Below are positions 27,704-32,198 of a stretch of DNA of 32,198 nt, one piece after another. The notes beneath the pieces were generated by a model. It saw only the letters and a program-made list of their open reading frames with translations, was not told the origin of the DNA and did not search any database. Origin of the DNA: Spirochaetes bacterium GWB1_27_13 (GTDB taxonomy: Bacteria; Spirochaetota; GWE2-31-10; MWDO01); the NCBI GenBank assembly GCA_001829125.1, contig MIAN01000234.1, positions 1 to 32,198 on the forward strand. The letters run 5' to 3'. Within the stretch, counting starts at the first letter, position 1. The number at the start of each line of letters is the position of its first letter. The position numbers and the translations under genes are program-made.

Positions 27704-30700
27704 ATGAGTGAAAATTTTAATTCATTAGAAAATATTCTTAAAAAAAAATTTCATGGTGCTGTAAATATTAGAGGGATTAAATTTCAGTTATTGTTTTCAA
27801 TTTTTAAGTCTTTTGAATTATTAAAAGAAAATCCTAATTTTAAAATCCAACTTGAAGGAATAGAAGACCTTGATGTTAAAAAACAAATAGAAAATGTTAA
27901 TTTAAAAGGATTAAAGTTTAAAAATATTTATATTCAAGCAAAAACATCTGATAATCTATGGAATTGGACAAAATATCAAGAAGTATTTAAAAATTTTTAT
28001 GAAATATATAAAATTGATAATCAATCAAATTTTGAAATGATAACAAATTTTGAGCATAATAAAGATTGGTTAAAAATTATAAATAAAGAAAAATTGGATA
28101 AAAAAGAAGAAATTAAACTAAATAAGAGATTTAAAGCGATTTGTGATAAAATAGGGTTGAGAGACTCTGAAAAAGATGATTTTTTTACTAAAATCAAACT
28201 AAAATCTTATGAAGAGAGTAAATTAATTGACTCAATAGTAAAAAATATTATTGATTTGTATTCTTTAGCAAATGATATTGTTTATTATTATCTTGATATT
28301 TTGTTTGGAAAATTTTTAGAAAAATCTAAAAATAGAGATTTTATTGATAAATTATTTTTAGATAATTTGTGGGTAGAATTTAATCAATTAAAGGTAAGAA
28401 ATGAGCAATTTGATGCTTACAAAAATGGATTGATTTCTAAATTGGTGTGGAATGATGATAATAATAAAGATGATTTTTATGATGGTAAAAAAGTAAGACC
28501 ATCGCAAATAGTTTCAAATCTTGATGTTTTTCGTCAAAAATGGATAGAACAAATTAATAAAGCGATTTATGAAAATGGTATATGTGTTATAAAATCATCA
28601 AGTGGACAAGGAAAATCTACATTATTATATAGATATGTTTACAATTATTGGTCAGAAAAATATATTTACACAATAAACTCTGTTAAAACAGCCGAAGAAG
28701 TAGAATTAATAAATGATTTTTTGAGAATGTTAAAAAAACTTGATTATCCAATAATAGTTGTAATTGATAATGTTGATAATAACACAAGATATTGGTATAA
28801 AATTGCGAGTTTATGCAGAGAAATTGGAATTAAACTGCTAATATCAGTTAGATATGAGGATTGGTTTAGATTTAGTGATATAAATATTACAAATTATGAA
28901 ACTATTCAACCTTATCTTGATATTGAAGAAGCAAAAGAAATATACAATAATTTAAAAAAGATTAATCGTATTCATAAAGATATTGTTTCTCCTCAATGGG
29001 CTTTTGAAAAATTGGAAGATAGTAAATTATTGATTGAATACATTTATCTAATCACTCATGGAGAGATGTTAAAAGAAAAGTTGAATGAACAAATAAAAAA
29101 TATTTCTATACTTGAAGAAGATAAAGCAAAAATTGAAATATTACGAAAAGTTTCGGTTGCTGATATGCTTGGTTCTCCACTAAGTATCAAAAAATTACAA
29201 AAAAACATAAATTCTAAATCAGATTTACAATATTTATTAGAATCTTTAGAAAAAGAGTATATTGATATTAAAGAAGGTATTATTACTGGCATTCACTGGG
29301 TTAGATCAAAACATATTTCTCAAATTCTGCATGGTAAATATAAAAATTTAACAGATACAGCAATAGAGATATTGAATGATATTAATTTTGAAAATCTTGA
29401 TATATTTGTGTCAAACTGTATTTCAAATAAAGATATAAATAATCAAGAAATATTTAAACACATGCAATGTAATATACAAAATTATTCTTTAAAAGATTTG
29501 AAAAAAATATTTAGAGGTTTATTTATAGGTGGTGAAAAATTATTTTATCTTGAAAATAAGGCTAATTTTGATGAAGCGTTTGATTTTCTGGGAGACACTG
29601 GGATTTTTTTTCTTGGAACTAGCACATTACCAACAAAATCTCATAATGCTATTGAATCTTTAAAAAAAGATGGTCTTTTTAATGAAAGTCTTGAAAATCT
29701 TGAAAGAATTACCCAAAAAATAAAAAAACTAAATAGAGGCTTTGATTTATGTAATAATTTCTTTGATAACAACTTAAATAAAAATATATTACAAGAAAAA
29801 CTAAAAGAAGATATTCTTAATGATTTTCCAGAAATTTTTCATTGGTTAAAATATTCTAACATGTCAGTTGATATAAAAAATGTTTTGTTAAAATATAAAG
29901 TGAGTGATTTTGATAATATAGATATAGAAAATTTAAAATATTTTCTTTCTGGTATTTATGAATATGATAATAATGTTTATTTAGAATGGTTTGAAAAGAA
30001 TAGAATGGATTTGATGTATTTTCTTACATGGCAAACAAATTCTTTAAATTTAGATATAACAGAAGAAAAAGAGATAAAAATAAAATATATAAGCATTATT
30101 GATAATGAAACTGGCAAATATAATGATAAATCTGTGAAAAGGATAAAAATACTAAGAGAAATTTTACCTTTCTTGAAGATTTATTCGACAGAAAGACTTG
30201 ACTTTGAAATATTAGGTATTACTCCAACTTATGATAAAGGTTATAAAAATATTCCTATAGAAAATGAACCTTTGCAATTTATAATTGAAATAAATAAACT
30301 ATGGGCTGAAATAGTAGAAAATAATTATCGAACTGATAGTTATTATATATTTCAACAAAAATGGTTTGAATTAAGAAATTGCATTATAAAAGTTATGGAA
30401 AATTTTAACAAATGGCTTAAAAATATTTTTATGGGAAAGTCTAATAAAGTAGAATTACTTAAAGAGATTGATAACATAAATATTATAAAAAAAATGGATG
30501 AAATTTTAGGATTGCCTCTTCAAATAGATAAAAATATAGAAAAGCAATTTAAAGATTCAATAAGTGATTGCGATAGTTATTTTAGATTTTTTGTTAGTAA
30601 GATTGGTTCTTATTCTCCTAGTAATGACAATAATCTTTTGTTACATAATTTAAACGAGTATAGGAAAAATTTAGATAATTTATACAAAGGTTTTAAGTTA

Positions 30701-31615
30701 TTATTTGATAATAATATACCTGATTATTTTAAAATTTGTGATTTAAAAGAAAAAGAAAAAAAAGAGGCAGATAGATTAGTTGATATGGTTGGTATTTTTA
30801 TAAATCACTGGAAATCGAGACCTATATTATCATTTGAAGAAATAATAAAGCAAGAGAAAGAAATATTTAATAATAAAATAGTTCAAAGTGTAAAAAATGC
30901 TTTAAAAGATAAAAAAGTTTTTGTTAATAATAAATTATATATAAACCATCCTTTAAATTACTTATTTATTGCATTTGAGATTGAAAATCCACTTTTTTAT
31001 TTAAAAGAATTGCTAAATATATTGAAATTACTCAATAATATAGAAAATACAGCACATTGTTATTATTTAATGCCTATATATCAAGGTAATCGTATAATTA
31101 ACGGTATTTTTCAATTTTATGATACCACTATAAGGAAAATAAATAATAATGAATATTTTCCTTGGGAAAGTTTCTTGCCAGTAGAAATTGATGATAAAAT
31201 AAAGTTATATATCCAAGATTATCCATATAAAGAAGTATTTGAGTTATCTTTTATTGATGAATTTAAAGGTTTTTTTGGATATATTAATATGTTTTATGAA
31301 ATTTTGAGATTAACTACTTTAAATGATAAAGAAAGTTATTATTTAACAAAATTTAAACAAAAAATTATAGATTACTATAATTCTTTTGTAAATGAATTGA
31401 TAAATAAAGCAAATGATTTTTATAATAAATATAAATTAATAATTAATCAATTACAAAAATATCTAAAAGATGTTGATATTGATGTAGAAAAAATTATTTA
31501 TATTTTAAAAGAAATATCAGTAGCAAAAGATGATTCAATAATGGATATTATTTCTAAAAATTCAGAATATTTAATAAAATGTAATTTTGAAATAACAAAA
31601 TATACATTTATTTAA
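27704..31615 (+). CDS. Large STAND-like P-loop NTPase with putative N-terminal PD-(D/E)xK (Cap4/DUF4297-like) nuclease region
   Basis: 1303 aa; N-terminus GAVNIRGIKFQ...IQLEGIEDLDV...IYIQAKTSDNLWNW (candidate E..ED...QxK nuclease signature); Walker A SSSGQGKST (residues about 298-306), Walker B IIVVIDNVDN (about 350), sensor-like LLISVR (about 378-383); starts 4 bp after the HEPN stop. Confidence 0.75.
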   Translation: MSENFNSLENILKKKFHGAVNIRGIKFQLLFSIFKSFELLKENPNFKIQLEGIEDLDVKKQIENVNLKGLKFKNIYIQAKTSDNLWNWTKYQEVFKNFYEIYKIDNQSNFEMITNFEHNKDWLKIINKEKLDKKEEIKLNKRFKAICDKIGLRDSEKDDFFTKIKLKSYEESKLIDSIVKNIIDLYSLANDIVYYYLDILFGKFLEKSKNRDFIDKLFLDNLWVEFNQLKVRNEQFDAYKNGLISKLVWNDDNNKDDFYDGKKVRPSQIVSNLDVFRQKWIEQINKAIYENGICVIKSSSGQGKSTLLYRYVYNYWSEKYIYTINSVKTAEEVELINDFLRMLKKLDYPIIVVIDNVDNNTRYWYKIASLCREIGIKLLISVRYEDWFRFSDINITNYETIQPYLDIEEAKEIYNNLKKINRIHKDIVSPQWAFEKLEDSKLLIEYIYLITHGEMLKEKLNEQIKNISILEEDKAKIEILRKVSVADMLGSPLSIKKLQKNINSKSDLQYLLESLEKEYIDIKEGIITGIHWVRSKHISQILHGKYKNLTDTAIEILNDINFENLDIFVSNCISNKDINNQEIFKHMQCNIQNYSLKDLKKIFRGLFIGGEKLFYLENKANFDEAFDFLGDTGIFFLGTSTLPTKSHNAIESLKKDGLFNESLENLERITQKIKKLNRGFDLCNNFFDNNLNKNILQEKLKEDILNDFPEIFHWLKYSNMSVDIKNVLLKYKVSDFDNIDIENLKYFLSGIYEYDNNVYLEWFEKNRMDLMYFLTWQTNSLNLDITEEKEIKIKYISIIDNETGKYNDKSVKRIKILREILPFLKIYSTERLDFEILGITPTYDKGYKNIPIENEPLQFIIEINKLWAEIVENNYRTDSYYIFQQKWFELRNCIIKVMENFNKWLKNIFMGKSNKVELLKEIDNINIIKKMDEILGLPLQIDKNIEKQFKDSISDCDSYFRFFVSKIGSYSPSNDNNLLLHNLNEYRKNLDNLYKGFKLLFDNNIPDYFKICDLKEKEKKEADRLVDMVGIFINHWKSRPILSFEEIIKQEKEIFNNKIVQSVKNALKDKKVFVNNKLYINHPLNYLFIAFEIENPLFYLKELLNILKLLNNIENTAHCYYLMPIYQGNRIINGIFQFYDTTIRKINNNEYFPWESFLPVEIDDKIKLYIQDYPYKEVFELSFIDEFKGFFGYINMFYEILRLTTLNDKESYYLTKFKQKIIDYYNSFVNELINKANDFYNKYKLIINQLQKYLKDVDIDVEKIIYILKEISVAKDDSIMDIISKNSEYLIKCNFEITKYTFI

Positions 31616-31637
31616 ATTTTATTGTATAATTATATAA

Positions 31638-31703
31638 GGTGTTGGTATTCATTGGCAAGATATTGATGAGGATATATCAATAGATGAAATTTTAGGAATT
31701 TAA
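31638..31703 (+). pseudogene. C-terminal remnant of a DUF2442-like protein
   Basis: In-frame GVGIHWQDIDEDISIDEILGI* resembles the DUF2442 C-terminus; preceded immediately by an in-frame TAA, no start codon. Confidence 0.6.
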
Positions 31704-31751
31704 TACCAAAAATTTTAAAGATTAACTATAATTATGGTATAATTACATAAT

Positions 31752-31774
31752 TTAATCTGTGTAATCTGTGTTAT
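31752..31774. repeat. Dispersed AATCTGTGTAATCTGTGTTATG repeat, copy upstream of the alpha-2-macroglobulin-like gene
   Basis: TTAATCTGTGTAATCTGTGTTAT just before the GGGGGA ribosome-binding site. Confidence 0.6.
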
Positions 31775-31784
31775 GGGGGAAGAA

Positions 31785-32198
31785 ATGAATCGAGTAATTA
31801 GGCTTGCATTTTGTTTTTTGATTTTGGTTTCTGTGAATATTTTTGCTGCGAGGTTATTTTATCTTTCGACTGATAAGACTTTTTCGATAAATGAAGAAAA
31901 GCGGGTAAAAATTGAGTCAGAAGCTTATGTTTCTGGATTGAAAATAAGGGTTTATAAAATTGTTGACCCAATAAAATTCTATAAAGAACAGGATAATATC
32001 CATAAACCAGTGATAGAAGGTAGAAAATTGAGGTATTACACGCCAGAGGTTGTAAATGGATTTATTGGATTTTTGAAAACAGAGTTAAGAGAATGGGCAA
32101 GAGAAGAAATTCCTACAAATAGTAGAGGAAATCTTATAAATAGTTATAGTGATTTTTCTATGTCATCAGAAGAGACTAATATTTTCCCAAATAAGATT
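31785..32198 (+). CDS. Secreted alpha-2-macroglobulin-like protein, N-terminal part (runs off window)
   Basis: Open frame from ATG 31785 to the window end; signal peptide MNRVIRLAFCFLILVSVNIFA; RLFYLSTDKTFSINEEKRVKIESEAYVSGLKIRVYKI resembles an MG1-type domain; DUF1175 gene nearby supports it. Absent from the ORF track because it has no stop in the window. Confidence 0.55.
   Translation, partial: MNRVIRLAFCFLILVSVNIFAARLFYLSTDKTFSINEEKRVKIESEAYVSGLKIRVYKIVDPIKFYKEQDNIHKPVIEGRKLRYYTPEVVNGFIGFLKTELREWAREEIPTNSRGNLINSYSDFSMSSEETNIFPNKI

Overview
AT-rich bacterial chromosomal window, read by eye from the sequence and the supplied ORF track, with no database search. Host genes: gltB-gltD; an FMN glutamate-synthase-like protein; an orphan substrate-binding lipoprotein; dut; an M16 peptidase; rbfA-ribF-rpsO; a CheY-CheX-membrane CheA-like kinase operon; GTP-type PEP carboxykinase; birA; and a DUF1175 gene whose probable alpha-2-macroglobulin partner starts at the right edge. 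Two accessory blocks interrupt this background. (1) 6096-11315, minus strand, between gltD and the glutamate-synthase-like gene: a 1485-aa membrane KAP-type P-loop NTPase with 14 predicted extracytoplasmic Ycf48/BNR-like propeller repeats (possibly 2 x 7 blades), followed by a TumE/TumA-like toxin-antitoxin pair. (2) 26993-31615, plus strand, between the DUF1175 gene and the alpha-2-macroglobulin-like gene: a tightly packed three-gene cassette of MNT nucleotidyltransferase, HEPN protein and a 1303-aa protein. The large protein has a putative N-terminal PD-(D/E)xK/Cap4-like nuclease region, a STAND-like NTPase and a C-terminal region of about 900 aa that I could not identify. This is the best candidate for an undescribed defence system here. 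Mobility traces near block 2 include a DUF2442 C-terminal fragment at 31638-31703, a tRNA 3'-end-like fragment at 25837-25856, and copies of a dispersed AATCTGTGTAATCTGTGTTAT-type repeat.
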